Shown: in pieces, positions 24,868 to 33,731 of the stretch | Position numbering within the stretch: position 1 is the stretch's first letter | Layout: each line of letters begins with the position of its first letter | Assembly (NCBI GenBank): GCA_051252075.1 | Contig: JBPOFU010000003.1 | Location: 62,001 to 126,000, forward strand | Source: Oceanococcus sp051252075 | GTDB taxonomy: Bacteria; Pseudomonadota; Gammaproteobacteria; Nevskiales; Oceanococcaceae | Reading direction: 5' to 3' | DNA: 64,000 nt | Notes under the pieces: generated by a model | Seen by the model: only the letters and a program-made list of their open reading frames with translations | The model's database searches: none | What the model was told of the DNA's origin: nothing | Translations under genes and position numbers: made by a program

Positions 24868-25632
24868 GTGCCCAAGATATTGGCTGTTGCCAATCAGAAA
24901 GGCGGTGTTGGTAAAACCACGACTAGCGTCAATTTGGCGGCTTCCTTGGCGGCAACCAAACGGCGCGTATTACTGGTTGATCTGGATGCCCAAGGCAATG
25001 CCACCATGGGCGTTGGTGTCGACAAAGCTGAATTGGAACATTCCGCCTGCGATGTATTGCTTGGCGAAGTCGGTTTGCGAGAAGCGCTGGTGCCATGTCC
25101 CGATTTCAAGCTCGATTTGTTGCCAGCCAACGATGATATGACGGCCGCAGAAGTCGGCTTGAAGGGTAACGGTGGCCAGCTCGCATTAAAGAAAGCGCTG
25201 AGCTCCGTGGCAGATGACTACGATTATGTGCTGATCGATTGCCCGCCGAGCTTGTCGATGCTGACCGTGAATGCACTGGCCGCATCTAGTGGCGTGCTGA
25301 TTCCTATGCAATGCGAGTACTACGCCTTGGAAGGAATTTCAGCTTTGGTTTCGACCATTTACCAGATCCGCGGCAGCATCAATCCCAGCCTGCAGATCGA
25401 AGGCATACTGCGGACTATGTTCGACCCGCGCAATAACCTGGCACGTATGGTCTCGGATGAGTTGCTTGAGCATTTTGGTGACAAAGTGTTCAACACCGTG
25501 GTGCCGCGCAATGTGCGTCTGGCTGAAGCGCCCAGTTACGGACAGCCCGTGATCGCCTATGATGCGCGTTCCACAGGTGCGCGCGCGTACATCGCTTTGG
25601 CCGGTGAAATGCTTGGCCGCAAAAGCAAATAA
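24868..25632 (+). CDS. parA: chromosome partitioning ATPase ParA (Soj)
   Basis: ParA is a deviant-Walker ATPase that binds DNA non-specifically and moves the ParB-parS complex. The motif KGGVGKTT (10-17) contains the signature lysine, VDLDAQGNAT and the Walker B region VLIDCPPSLSML follow. The start is GTG with AGGAT upstream. The length of 254 residues is typical for the chromosomal Soj group. It is followed after 32 bases by parB. No parS sequence (TGTTTCACGTGAAACA type) was noticed in the window, so the binding sites lie elsewhere. Confidence 0.96.
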   Translation: MPKILAVANQKGGVGKTTTSVNLAASLAATKRRVLLVDLDAQGNATMGVGVDKAELEHSACDVLLGEVGLREALVPCPDFKLDLLPANDDMTAAEVGLKGNGGQLALKKALSSVADDYDYVLIDCPPSLSMLTVNALAASSGVLIPMQCEYYALEGISALVSTIYQIRGSINPSLQIEGILRTMFDPRNNLARMVSDELLEHFGDKVFNTVVPRNVRLAEAPSYGQPVIAYDARSTGARAYIALAGEMLGRKSK

Positions 25633-25664
25633 AACAGACTCATAACGACTAGGGAATAGGGGAC

Positions 25665-26528
25665 ATGGCGAAAAAGCCACGGCGCGGTTTAGGACGCGGA
25701 CTTGATGCCTTGCTCGGTGATGTACCAGCAGGCAGTGATAATAATGAACAGGTACGTCGTCTGGCTTTAGATGATATTCAGCCTGGACGTTTTCAGCCGC
25801 GCACAGAGATGGATGAAAGTGCCCTGCAAGAGCTGGCCGCTTCGATCAAAGCTCAGGGCGTGATTCAACCCATAGTTGTTCGCCCATTTGAAGATGGCAG
25901 TAGTTTTGAATTGGTTGCCGGTGAGCGGCGTTGGCGCGCTTCGCGTTTGGCGGGTTTGTCGGAGATTCCAGCGCTGGTGCGTGAATTGCCGGATCAAACC
26001 GTACTTGCTGTTGGGCTCATTGAAAATATTCAGCGTGAGGCACTCAATCCATTGGATGAAGCGCAATCTTTGCGTCGACTCATTGATGAATGCGGCCTGA
26101 CCCATGAACAATGCGCGGAAGCCGTTGGTCGGTCGCGCGCTTCCGTGACCAACTTGCTGCGTTTGGTCAATTTGGATACGGATGTTCAAGACATGCTCAA
26201 GCAGGGCGAGTTGGAAATGGGGCACGCCCGTGCATTATTGGGTTTGCCCATAGAATTGCAGGCAAGCGCCGCAGTAAAAATTCGCGATCAAGGATTGAAT
26301 GTGCGGCAGGCGGAAGCCCTGGTGCGACAAATCAATGCGCCTGGTGCCGCAACGCAGAAAGCCAGCAAGCCAGAAATCGATGATCGTCTGCAAATTGCTC
26401 GTGACAAGTTGGCGGAGCGCTTAAAGGCGAAAGTCGTACTTAAGCCCAAAGATGCAAACAGTGGCGCTTTGGTCATTCAGTACACAACTGAGAGCGAGCT
26501 GCAGGCCATTTTTGAGCGCTTGGGATAA
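25665..26528 (+). CDS. parB: chromosome partitioning protein ParB (Spo0J)
   Basis: ParB is the CTP-dependent clamp that loads at parS. The N-terminal RRGLGRGLDALLG box contacts ParA, the CTP-binding motif reads LVAGERRWRAS (GERRxRA) and the HTH lies around LTHEQCAEAVGRSRASVTNLLRL. The C-terminal dimerisation region ends VIQYTTESELQAIFERLG. The length of 287 residues is normal. It lies directly behind parA and about 200 bases before the ATP synthase operon, which has its own predicted promoter. Confidence 0.96.
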   Translation: MAKKPRRGLGRGLDALLGDVPAGSDNNEQVRRLALDDIQPGRFQPRTEMDESALQELAASIKAQGVIQPIVVRPFEDGSSFELVAGERRWRASRLAGLSEIPALVRELPDQTVLAVGLIENIQREALNPLDEAQSLRRLIDECGLTHEQCAEAVGRSRASVTNLLRLVNLDTDVQDMLKQGELEMGHARALLGLPIELQASAAVKIRDQGLNVRQAEALVRQINAPGAATQKASKPEIDDRLQIARDKLAERLKAKVVLKPKDANSGALVIQYTTESELQAIFERLG

Positions 26529-26655
26529 GCCGTTTATTCCGCGCTTATGCGGCAAAATCAATGCTTCTGCTTAAGTTGGAAAAAATGCCTTAGTGATCAG
26601 AGTGTGGCGCAGCATCGTTTAGGTCGCTTTTCCTGTGTCAATTCTGTCCGCGAAA

Positions 26656-26684
26656 TTGACCTTATGTTGCACTGCGGCTATGAT
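26656..26684 (+). promoter_or_regulatory. sigma70-type promoter of the atp operon
   Basis: TTGACC and TATGAT, each with five of six consensus matches, are separated by exactly 17 bases. Transcription would start near 26691, about 40 bases before atpI. The remaining part of the parB-atpI gap shows no other obvious signal. Confidence 0.7.
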
Positions 26685-26729
26685 TGCGCGCCCTGCTTCT
26701 GGGGAGTGGGCGTTTGACTTGTTTTTTTG

Positions 26730-27098
26730 ATGCAACAAAGTAGCCGAATTATCGCGCTTCAATGCTTAATCGGCCTGTTAGTTGCCGGGGCATGGATGCT
26801 CAAGAGTCAAACTGCTGCATTGGCCGCTTTATGCGGTGCGGCAACGGCAGTGCTGCCGGCATTGTATATGCGCTGGCGCATGCTACAGGCCATTCGCTTA
26901 GCGAATGAGCCAACGAAATTAGTCGGTACGGTGTACCGAGGACAGTTTGGAAAGTTTGCTATGACCTGCGCTTTGTTCGCATTGTGCATGGCGCGCTTCC
27001 CAACTGAATTTATGGCAGTCATGTCGACATTTATCGCTTGTGTTTTAGGGTATGTGATCGGCGGGCTGATTGTGGATCACGAATCTTTAGACGGATAG
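26730..27098 (+). CDS. atpI: ATP synthase subunit I (AtpI)
   Basis: AtpI is a small membrane protein thought to help assembly of the c-ring. The 122-residue product has four hydrophobic segments (about 7-25, 28-46, 70-87, 92-113), a basic loop MRWRMLQAIR, and RGQFGKF, which is typical of the family. A TTG directly before the ATG is possible, but ATG is preferred. No strong ribosome-binding site is visible, fitting the low expression usual for atpI. It ends three bases before atpB. Confidence 0.88.
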   Translation: MQQSSRIIALQCLIGLLVAGAWMLKSQTAALAALCGAATAVLPALYMRWRMLQAIRLANEPTKLVGTVYRGQFGKFAMTCALFALCMARFPTEFMAVMSTFIACVLGYVIGGLIVDHESLDG

Positions 27099-27101
27099 CC
27101 A

Positions 27102-27923
27102 ATGGCCAGCGGACACGGTGAACAGACTTCGACAGAATATGTCGTCCACCATCTGACCAATCTCAAGCTCGATCTAGCGACTATGACGCTGGATTCTCAT
27201 GCCACGGGATTTTGGGTGTTGCACTTGGATAGCATGGTGTTTTCCGTGCTGTTAGGTGGCTTATTTGTATGGGCATTTCATAAGGTTGCCAAAACAGCGA
27301 CTGCTGGCGTCCCATCCGGCTTCCAGAATTTTGTAGAAATGGTCGTTGACTTCGTCGACGGTCAAGTGAAAGAAACCTTTCCTGGTCATCATCCCCTCAT
27401 CGCGCCTCTTGGGCTGACGATTTTTTGTTGGGTGTTCTTGATGAACTGCATGGATTTGGTGCCGGTGGATCTGCTGCCAGCGATGGCGGGCACCGTAGGC
27501 ATTAACTATTTAAAGGTTGTGCCCAGCACCGATGTCAATGTGACCTTTGGCATGTCTTTCAGTATTTTCTTCCTGATTCTGTACTTCAATATCAAGATGA
27601 AAGGTTTGGTCGGTTTCGGAAAAGAAGCTTTGACCGCGCCATTTGGCCCTTGGTTTGCACCAGTGAATCTTATTTTACGCATTGTTGAGGACTTGGCTAA
27701 GCCGATTTCCTTGTCTTTGCGTCTGTTCGGCAACCTGTTTGCTGGCGAACTCATCTTCATCCTAATCGCACTGCTGTTTACCGCTGGCTGGCAATTTGCC
27801 GCATTAGGTCTGGGACTGCATTGGATTTGGGCTGTATTCCATATTCTGGTCGTTACCTTGCAAGCCTTTATCTTCATGATATTGACCATTGTTTACCTTA
27901 GTTTGGCTTCTGAAAGTCATTAA
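27102..27923 (+). CDS. atpB: F0F1 ATP synthase subunit a
   Basis: Subunit a forms the proton half-channels next to the c-ring in the inner membrane. The protein of 273 residues has about five to six membrane helices. The essential Arg lies in SLSLRLFGNLFAGE, and the final helix region FIFMILTIVYLSLASESH is typical. HPLIAPLGLTIFCWVFLMN and DLLPA also match the family. It starts three bases after atpI and is separated from atpE by 55 bases containing a T-rich segment. Confidence 0.97.
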   Translation: MASGHGEQTSTEYVVHHLTNLKLDLATMTLDSHATGFWVLHLDSMVFSVLLGGLFVWAFHKVAKTATAGVPSGFQNFVEMVVDFVDGQVKETFPGHHPLIAPLGLTIFCWVFLMNCMDLVPVDLLPAMAGTVGINYLKVVPSTDVNVTFGMSFSIFFLILYFNIKMKGLVGFGKEALTAPFGPWFAPVNLILRIVEDLAKPISLSLRLFGNLFAGELIFILIALLFTAGWQFAALGLGLHWIWAVFHILVVTLQAFIFMILTIVYLSLASESH

Positions 27924-27935
27924 GCCTGACTGAGA

Positions 27936-27972
27936 TTTTTTTCCTTTTTTATACACTCTCTTAACTACGGAG
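27936..27972 (+). promoter_or_regulatory. U-rich translational enhancer and Shine-Dalgarno of atpE
   Basis: A run of mostly T residues precedes a strong GGAG box (27969-27972) seven bases from the atpE ATG. In E. coli a U-rich region upstream of atpE raises translation to supply the many c subunits per enzyme. The similar layout suggests the same function, which is inference. Confidence 0.5.
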
Positions 27973-27978
27973 ATTTCC

Positions 27979-28260
27979 ATGATTGAAGCTCTCGCTAACG
28001 TACAAGGTATGACAGTTGTTGCTGTCGGTCTGATTCTGGGTCTGGGTGCCGCTGGTACTGCTATCGGCTTTGGTTTGCTGGGCGGCAAGTTGCTGGAAGG
28101 CGTTGCTCGCCAACCAGAAATGGCTGGTATGTTGACCGGTCGTATGTTCCTGGTTGCTGGTCTGCTTGATGCTGTGACCTTCGTAGGTATCGGTATTGGC
28201 ATGTTCTTCACCTTCGCCAACCCCTTCGCTGAAGCTATCAAAGCTGCTGCTGGTTCCTAA
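27979..28260 (+). CDS. atpE: F0F1 ATP synthase subunit c
   Basis: Subunit c forms the rotating ring. The protein of 93 residues has two membrane helices joined by the polar loop RQPEMAG. Helix 1 carries the glycine-rich GLGAAGTAIGFG pattern and helix 2 carries the ion-carrying Asp in AGLLDAVTF. The absence of the Gln/Glu-Ser ligand set known from sodium-type rings suggests proton coupling. A C-terminal extension FANPFAEAIKAAAGS goes a little beyond the E. coli protein. A U-rich leader and a strong ribosome-binding site precede it. Confidence 0.97.
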   Translation: MIEALANVQGMTVVAVGLILGLGAAGTAIGFGLLGGKLLEGVARQPEMAGMLTGRMFLVAGLLDAVTFVGIGIGMFFTFANPFAEAIKAAAGS

Positions 28261-28285
28261 ACCAGTTTAGGCGCAGGAGTCCCTT

Positions 28286-28756
28286 ATGGATATTAACGTC
28301 ACACTGGTCGGCCAGATGATCGCTTTTGCGCTCTTCGTTTGGTTCACCATGAAATACGTGTGGCCGCCTATTACCGACGCGATGTCTGAGCGTCAGCAAA
28401 AAATTGCTGACGGTTTGGCTGCGGCGGAAAAAGGTGCCCGGGAACTTCAGGATGCGGCGGCTAAGTCCGACGACACCCTGAAGGTAGCCCGCGAGGAAGC
28501 ACGCGAAGTACTCGCAGGTGCCAGTCGTCAAGCTACTCAGATTCTGGAAGAAGCTCGTTCTGCAGCGCAGAGCGAAGGCGACCGAATCAAGACCCAGGCC
28601 CAGGCGGAAATCGATCAGAGCATTGCCAGTGCACGTGAAGCGCTGCGTAAAGAAGTGGGTGTGCTTGCAGTACAAGGCGCATCCCAAATCTTGGGTCGAG
28701 AAATCGACGCCAATGCTCATGCCGAACTCGTCGACCGCCTCGCGGCGCAGATCTAA
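28286..28756 (+). CDS. atpF: F0F1 ATP synthase subunit b
   Basis: Subunit b is the peripheral stalk that links subunit a to delta. It has 156 residues: one N-terminal membrane helix (about 5-24) followed by a long charged helix (AAEKGARELQDAAAK, LKVAREEAREVL, AKTQAQAEIDQ-like) that forms the dimeric coiled coil. MKYVWPPI after the membrane segment is a family feature. It lies 25 bases behind atpE and 9 bases before atpH. Confidence 0.97.
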   Translation: MDINVTLVGQMIAFALFVWFTMKYVWPPITDAMSERQQKIADGLAAAEKGARELQDAAAKSDDTLKVAREEAREVLAGASRQATQILEEARSAAQSEGDRIKTQAQAEIDQSIASAREALRKEVGVLAVQGASQILGREIDANAHAELVDRLAAQI

Positions 28757-28765
28757 AGGACTGGC

Positions 28766-29302
28766 ATGGCTGAGTTGCAAACCCTAGCGCGTCCCTACGC
28801 TCGTGCTGCCTTTTCGGTAGCACGTGATCAGCAATCTTTGCCGGTATGGGGAGATGCGTTGAGCACGCTGGCGCAAGCCAGTCAGGACGAAACCTTAGCG
28901 ACCCTGATTAGCCATCCTAATGTTGCGGCAGATGTTCTGGTGAACATGCTGCTAGAGCTGGCGGAAGCGGCTGACATTAAAGGGATGGACAATCTGCTGA
29001 AGGTGCTGGCAGAAAATCGCCGTTTGGCCCTGTTGCCAACGGTAGCCGAAGAATTTTCTGCATTGCGTCAAGCTTACGAGCAAACACGTAATGTAGTGGT
29101 GACTTCGGCTACGGACTTGGCGGCGGCTCAGCAGCAAGCTTTCAGCGATGCCTTAAAGCAGCGCTTGGGAGTTGATGTCAGCGTAAGCTGGACAGTCAAC
29201 GCAGATCTTGTCGGCGGGGCCGTTGTGTCCGCCGGTGACCTTGTCATCGATGGTTCGGTTCGCGGCGAGATTGATCGCTTGCGCTCCGTACTCACTCAAT
29301 AA
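28766..29302 (+). CDS. atpH: F0F1 ATP synthase subunit delta
   Basis: Subunit delta sits on top of F1 and binds subunit b. The 178-residue protein starts TLARPYARAAFSVA, the family signature, and ends with DLVGGAVVSAGDLVIDGSVRGEIDRL, the conserved C-terminal beta segment. It lies between atpF and atpA with gaps of 9 and 17 bases. Confidence 0.97.
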   Translation: MAELQTLARPYARAAFSVARDQQSLPVWGDALSTLAQASQDETLATLISHPNVAADVLVNMLLELAEAADIKGMDNLLKVLAENRRLALLPTVAEEFSALRQAYEQTRNVVVTSATDLAAAQQQAFSDALKQRLGVDVSVSWTVNADLVGGAVVSAGDLVIDGSVRGEIDRLRSVLTQ

Positions 29303-29319
29303 ATACAGGATTGCAGACG

Positions 29320-30861
29320 ATGCAGTTGAATCCTTCCGAGATCAGCGAACTGATCAAATCTCGAATTGAGAACTTTGAAGTTCTCACCGAAGCCCGTAAC
29401 ACTGGCACCATCGTGAGCCTGGCAGACGGCATCGTGCGTGTGCACGGTCTGTCCGACGCCGTTCTCGGTGAGATGTTGGAATTCCCGGGTGATACCTTTG
29501 GCTTGGCGCTCAACCTTGAGCGTGATTCCGTTGGTGCGGTTATTCTAGGCGACTTCAAACATTTGTCCGAAGGCGACACAGTAAAAACCACTGGTCGTAT
29601 TTTGGAAGTTCCGATTGGCCCTGCATTGCTAGGCCGTGTCGTGAATTCCCTGGGCCTAGCTATTGACGGTAAGGGCGCTATCGAAACTGAGCTCACCGCT
29701 CCTATCGAAAAAGTGGCGCCTGGTGTTATTGAGCGTCAATCCGTTGATGAGCCTGTACAAACCGGTTACAAATCGGTTGATTCCATGGTTCCAGTTGGTC
29801 GTGGTCAACGTGAGTTGGTGATTGGCGACCGTCAGACGGGTAAAACCGCGCTGGCCATCGATGCCATCATCAATCAGAAATCCACCGGCGTGAAATGCGT
29901 CTACGTGGCGATCGGTCAGAAAGCATCCTCCATCGCTAACGTGGTACGAAAGCTGGAAGAAAATGACGCCATGGCGCATACCATTGTGGTTGCGGCTTCT
30001 GCTTCGGAAAGCGCGGCGATGCAATACATTGCACCGTACTCTGGCTGCACCATGGGTGAGTATTTCCGTGACCGCGGCGAAGATGCTTTGATCGTTTATG
30101 ACGATCTGTCCAAGCAGGCTGTCGCGTACCGTTCCGTTTCCCTGTTGCTACGCCGCCCGCCGGGTCGTGAAGCGTATCCAGGTGACGTTTTCTATCTCCA
30201 TAGTCGTTTGCTAGAACGTGCTGCTCGCGTTAACGCGGATTACGTTGAGAAGTTCACCAATGGTGAAGTGAAAGGCAAAACCGGCTCTTTGACCGCCTTG
30301 CCTATCATTGAAACCCAAGCGGGTGACGTGTCGGCTTTCGTACCAACCAACGTGATCTCCATCACTGACGGCCAGATTTTCTTGGAAACCGATTTGTTTA
30401 ATGCCGGTATCCGTCCTGCGATGAACGCCGGTGTTTCGGTATCTCGCGTAGGTGGTGCAGCGCAAACCAAGATCATCAAGAAGTTGGGCGGTGGTATTCG
30501 CTTGGCGCTGGCTCAGTACCGTGAGTTGGCAGCGTTTGCTCAGTTTGCTTCCGATTTGGACGAAGCGACCCGCAAGCAGTTGGAACGCGGCCAACGTGTA
30601 ACTGAATTGATGAAACAGGCGCAATACGCTCCGTTGTCAGTTGGCAACATGGCGGTTTCTTTGTATGCCGCGGATAACGGTTACTTGGATGATGTGGCGG
30701 TTGAAAAAATCGTGAAATTCGATGAAGACCTGCATCGTTACCTCGCTTCTGAACAGCAGTCTTTGCTAGACACCATCAATGAAAAAGGTGCCTACAACGA
30801 CGACATCGAGAACGGCATTAAAGCTGCTTTGGATGGGTTCAAGAAGCAGTGGGCGGCATAA
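29320..30861 (+). CDS. atpA: F0F1 ATP synthase subunit alpha
   Basis: Alpha is the non-catalytic nucleotide-binding F1 subunit. The ATG at 29320 gives 513 residues, the same as in E. coli; a TTG three codons upstream is possible but has no spacing to the AGGA box. The Walker A motif reads GDRQTGKTALAID and the Arg finger region is in SVSRVGGAAQT. LNPSEISELIK is the usual N-terminus. It lies in the standard alpha-gamma-beta-epsilon order. Confidence 0.98.
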   Translation: MQLNPSEISELIKSRIENFEVLTEARNTGTIVSLADGIVRVHGLSDAVLGEMLEFPGDTFGLALNLERDSVGAVILGDFKHLSEGDTVKTTGRILEVPIGPALLGRVVNSLGLAIDGKGAIETELTAPIEKVAPGVIERQSVDEPVQTGYKSVDSMVPVGRGQRELVIGDRQTGKTALAIDAIINQKSTGVKCVYVAIGQKASSIANVVRKLEENDAMAHTIVVAASASESAAMQYIAPYSGCTMGEYFRDRGEDALIVYDDLSKQAVAYRSVSLLLRRPPGREAYPGDVFYLHSRLLERAARVNADYVEKFTNGEVKGKTGSLTALPIIETQAGDVSAFVPTNVISITDGQIFLETDLFNAGIRPAMNAGVSVSRVGGAAQTKIIKKLGGGIRLALAQYRELAAFAQFASDLDEATRKQLERGQRVTELMKQAQYAPLSVGNMAVSLYAADNGYLDDVAVEKIVKFDEDLHRYLASEQQSLLDTINEKGAYNDDIENGIKAALDGFKKQWAA

Positions 30862-30872
30862 GCGAGTAAAGC

Positions 30873-31745
30873 ATGGCTAGTGCAAAAGAAATCCGCACCA
30901 AGATCGGCAGCGTAAAAAATACGCAGAAGATCACCAAGGCCATGGAAATGGTTGCGGCCTCGAAAATGCGCAGGGCTCAGGAGCGCGTAATGGCGTCCCG
31001 TCCTTACGCCGAGCGCCTGCGCCGGACTATGGGGCATTTATCCAAGGCTAATCCTGAGTACAAACACCCTTTTGTAGTCGAGCGCGAAGTGAAGCGCGTT
31101 GCCTACATTATTGTGTCCACTGATCGTGGACTGTGTGGTGGTCTCAATATCAACTTGTTCCGCAGTCTTATAGGCGAGTTGAAGCAATGGAAGGCTAAGG
31201 ACGTCGACGTTGATCTGGCTATCTTGGGTAGCAAGGCACGTAGCTTCTTTAAACGTATGGGCGGCAATATTGTTGCCGAGCAAAGCAATCTTGGTGATAA
31301 ACCTCATTTGGATCAATTGATTGGTCTGATGAAGGTGGTGATGGATGCTTACCGTGATGGCCAGGTGGATCGTGTATTCCTGGTCAGCAACGAATTTGTA
31401 AACACCATGACGCAATCACCAGGTGTTAAGCAGCTGCTGCCTATTGCGCAAGATGGTGGCGATGATGGCCTTGCAGAGTTGCCCGCAACATGGGACTACT
31501 TGTATGAGCCAGAAGCTGCTGAGTTGCTAGATGACGTACTGATGCGATTTGTAGAATCGCAGGTGTATCAGTCTGTTGTTGAAAATGTGGCCTGTGAAAT
31601 GGCTGCACGTATGGTGGCGATGAAATCGGCGACAGACAATGCTGGCGATATTATTAACGGCTTGCAGTTGGCCTATAACAAAGCCCGTCAATCAGCGATT
31701 ACCCAGGAACTGGCCGAAATTGTCGGCGGTGCCGCGGCTGTATGA
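30873..31745 (+). CDS. atpG: F0F1 ATP synthase subunit gamma
   Basis: Gamma is the rotating central shaft of F1. The protein of 290 residues starts AKEIRTKIGSVKNTQKITKAM-like sequence, with the conserved KITKAMEMVAASKMRRAQ helix, STDRGLCGGLN in the middle and a C-terminal helix ending ARQSAITQELAEIVGGA. It follows atpA by 11 bases; 61 bases separate it from atpD. Confidence 0.97.
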   Translation: MASAKEIRTKIGSVKNTQKITKAMEMVAASKMRRAQERVMASRPYAERLRRTMGHLSKANPEYKHPFVVEREVKRVAYIIVSTDRGLCGGLNINLFRSLIGELKQWKAKDVDVDLAILGSKARSFFKRMGGNIVAEQSNLGDKPHLDQLIGLMKVVMDAYRDGQVDRVFLVSNEFVNTMTQSPGVKQLLPIAQDGGDDGLAELPATWDYLYEPEAAELLDDVLMRFVESQVYQSVVENVACEMAARMVAMKSATDNAGDIINGLQLAYNKARQSAITQELAEIVGGAAAV

Positions 31746-31806
31746 ATTTAAGTGAGTGGTGTGGGAAGCCATACCGTTCACCAATATTTTTGAGGATGAG
31801 TAAGAA

Positions 31807-33204
31807 ATGAGCTCAGGAAAGATTGTCCAGATTATCGGCGCGGTTGTAGACGTCGAGTTTCCCCGCGATGCGTTGCCTAAGGTCTATGACGCATTGCGTG
31901 TAGCCGAAGCTGGCTTGACGCTGGAAGTTCAACAGCAAATGGGTGACGGCGTAGTCCGTGCCATCGCTATGGGTGCTTCAGAAGGTTTGAAGCGTGGCTT
32001 AGCGGTGGAAAACACCGGTACTGCTATTTCTGTTCCGGTTGGTGATGCCACTTTGGGTCGCATCATGAACGTATTGGGCGAGCCCCAAGACGAGCGTGGC
32101 GACGTTGACACCGATCTGCGCTGGCCGATTCACCGTGATGCTCCTAGCTACGAAGAGCAATCCGGTTCCACAGATTTGCTGGAAACTGGTATTAAAGTCA
32201 TCGACTTGCTTTGCCCGTTTGCTAAGGGCGGTAAAGTTGGTTTGTTCGGCGGTGCTGGCGTAGGCAAGACCGTAAACATGCTGGAGTTGATCAACAACAT
32301 TGCGAAAGAGCACGCCGGTTTGTCCGTGTTTGCCGGTGTTGGTGAGCGTACGCGTGAAGGTAATGACTTCTACCACGAGATGTCAGAAGCTGGCGTAATT
32401 AAGCTGGATGACCTACCGCTATCGAAAGTAGCGATGGTTTACGGTCAGATGAATGAGCCGCCGGGTAACCGTCTGCGTGTTGCTCTGTCTGGTCTGACCA
32501 TGGCGGAATACTTCCGTGATCAAGGCAAGGATGTATTGTTCTTCGTTGATAACATTTATCGTTATACCCTGGCTGGGACCGAAGTGTCCGCGTTGCTGGG
32601 TCGTATGCCTTCAGCTGTAGGTTACCAACCAACATTGGCTGAGGAAATGGGTGTTTTGCAGGAACGTATAACCTCCACAAAGCAAGGTTCAATCACTTCC
32701 GTACAAGCCGTTTATGTGCCTGCGGATGATTTGACTGACCCTTCACCAGCAACCACGTTTGCTCACTTGGACGCCACCGTCGTACTGTCACGTGACATCG
32801 CATCGTTGGGTATCTACCCGGCTGTGGATCCATTGGATTCCACCAGCCGTCAGTTGGATCCAGCTGTTGTTGGGCAGGAGCATTATCAAACGGCTCGTGA
32901 TGTACAAGGTATCTTGCAGCGTTATAAAGAGCTGAAAGACATCATCGCGATTTTGGGTATGGACGAGTTGTCGGAAGATGACAAACAAGCCGTAGCCCGC
33001 GCGCGTAAGATTCAACGTTTCTTGTCACAACCTTTCCACGTCGCAGAAGTGTTCACCGGCTCCCCCGGTAAGTACTGCTCACTGAAAGACACTATCCGCG
33101 GTTTCCGTGGCATTGTGGAAGGCGAGTATGATCATTTGCCAGAGCAAGCTTTCTACATGGTAGGTACCATCGAAGAAGCTGTTGCCAACGCTGAGAAGCT
33201 GTAA
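31807..33204 (+). CDS. atpD: F0F1 ATP synthase subunit beta
   Basis: Beta carries the catalytic sites of F1. The Walker A motif reads GGAGVGKTVNM, GERTREGNDFYHEM contains the catalytic Glu, and FFVDNIYRYT the Walker B Asp. The length of 465 residues is normal. GAGGATGAG-type ribosome-binding sequence precedes the ATG. Order and spacing agree with the operon. Confidence 0.98.
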   Translation: MSSGKIVQIIGAVVDVEFPRDALPKVYDALRVAEAGLTLEVQQQMGDGVVRAIAMGASEGLKRGLAVENTGTAISVPVGDATLGRIMNVLGEPQDERGDVDTDLRWPIHRDAPSYEEQSGSTDLLETGIKVIDLLCPFAKGGKVGLFGGAGVGKTVNMLELINNIAKEHAGLSVFAGVGERTREGNDFYHEMSEAGVIKLDDLPLSKVAMVYGQMNEPPGNRLRVALSGLTMAEYFRDQGKDVLFFVDNIYRYTLAGTEVSALLGRMPSAVGYQPTLAEEMGVLQERITSTKQGSITSVQAVYVPADDLTDPSPATTFAHLDATVVLSRDIASLGIYPAVDPLDSTSRQLDPAVVGQEHYQTARDVQGILQRYKELKDIIAILGMDELSEDDKQAVARARKIQRFLSQPFHVAEVFTGSPGKYCSLKDTIRGFRGIVEGEYDHLPEQAFYMVGTIEEAVANAEKL

Positions 33205-33219
33205 AGCGAGTCTATCCTG

Positions 33220-33630
33220 ATGGAACTCAAAGTCGATATCGTTAGTGCCGAAGGCGAAATCTATGCCGGCACAGCCAGCATGGTGTTCGCACCTGCAGAA
33301 ATGGGTGAAGTGGGTATTGCTCCACGTCACGCGCCTTTGCTCACCCGTTTGAAACCTGGTGTTGTTCGGGTGCAAAACGGTAGCGAAGAGCAGGAATTTT
33401 TTGTTTCCGGTGGTTTGTTGGAAGTTCAGCCCTCGCAGGTGACTGTGATGGCCGATACCGCTGAGCGTGCTCATGATATCGATGAGGCTGCTGCCATAGA
33501 AGCGAAGAAACGGGCTGAAGAAGCGCTGTCCCAAGCAGGCTCTGACATTGATCTGGCCAGGGCGCAAGCAGAGTTGGTTGAAGCTGCAGCACGTTTGCAC
33601 TTGGTGAGTAAGCTCAAAGGCAAGCGTTAA
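33220..33630 (+). CDS. atpC: F0F1 ATP synthase subunit epsilon
   Basis: Epsilon binds gamma and inhibits ATP hydrolysis. The protein of 136 residues has an N-terminal beta sandwich (KVDIVSAEGEIYAG, GEVGIAPRHAPLLTRL, FFVSGGLLEVQP) and a C-terminal helical hairpin (about 90-134) rich in Ala and Glu. It ends the operon and is followed by an intrinsic terminator. Confidence 0.97.
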   Translation: MELKVDIVSAEGEIYAGTASMVFAPAEMGEVGIAPRHAPLLTRLKPGVVRVQNGSEEQEFFVSGGLLEVQPSQVTVMADTAERAHDIDEAAAIEAKKRAEEALSQAGSDIDLARAQAELVEAAARLHLVSKLKGKR

Positions 33631-33650
33631 AGCGCAACGACAAAGAATCT

Positions 33651-33676
33651 AAAAGGGGCCTAACGGCCCCTTTTTT
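33651..33676 (+). terminator. rho-independent terminator of the atp operon
   Basis: AAAAGGGGCC and GGCCCCTTTT pair in a 10-bp stem with loop TAAC, followed by further T residues. It lies 20 bases after the atpC stop and separates the atp operon from glmU. Confidence 0.95.
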
Positions 33677-33731
33677 GTTTGTGGTGGTTATCATTCAAAC
33701 CTAAAGCATAACTATCTAACGGAGACGTGAT

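Noticed and set aside
24829..26729. parS or oriC near parAB
   Set aside because: No TGTTTCACGTGAAACA-like palindrome and no cluster of TTATCCACA boxes in the parA-parB-atp region; a single TTATCC word inside mltD is not meaningful.
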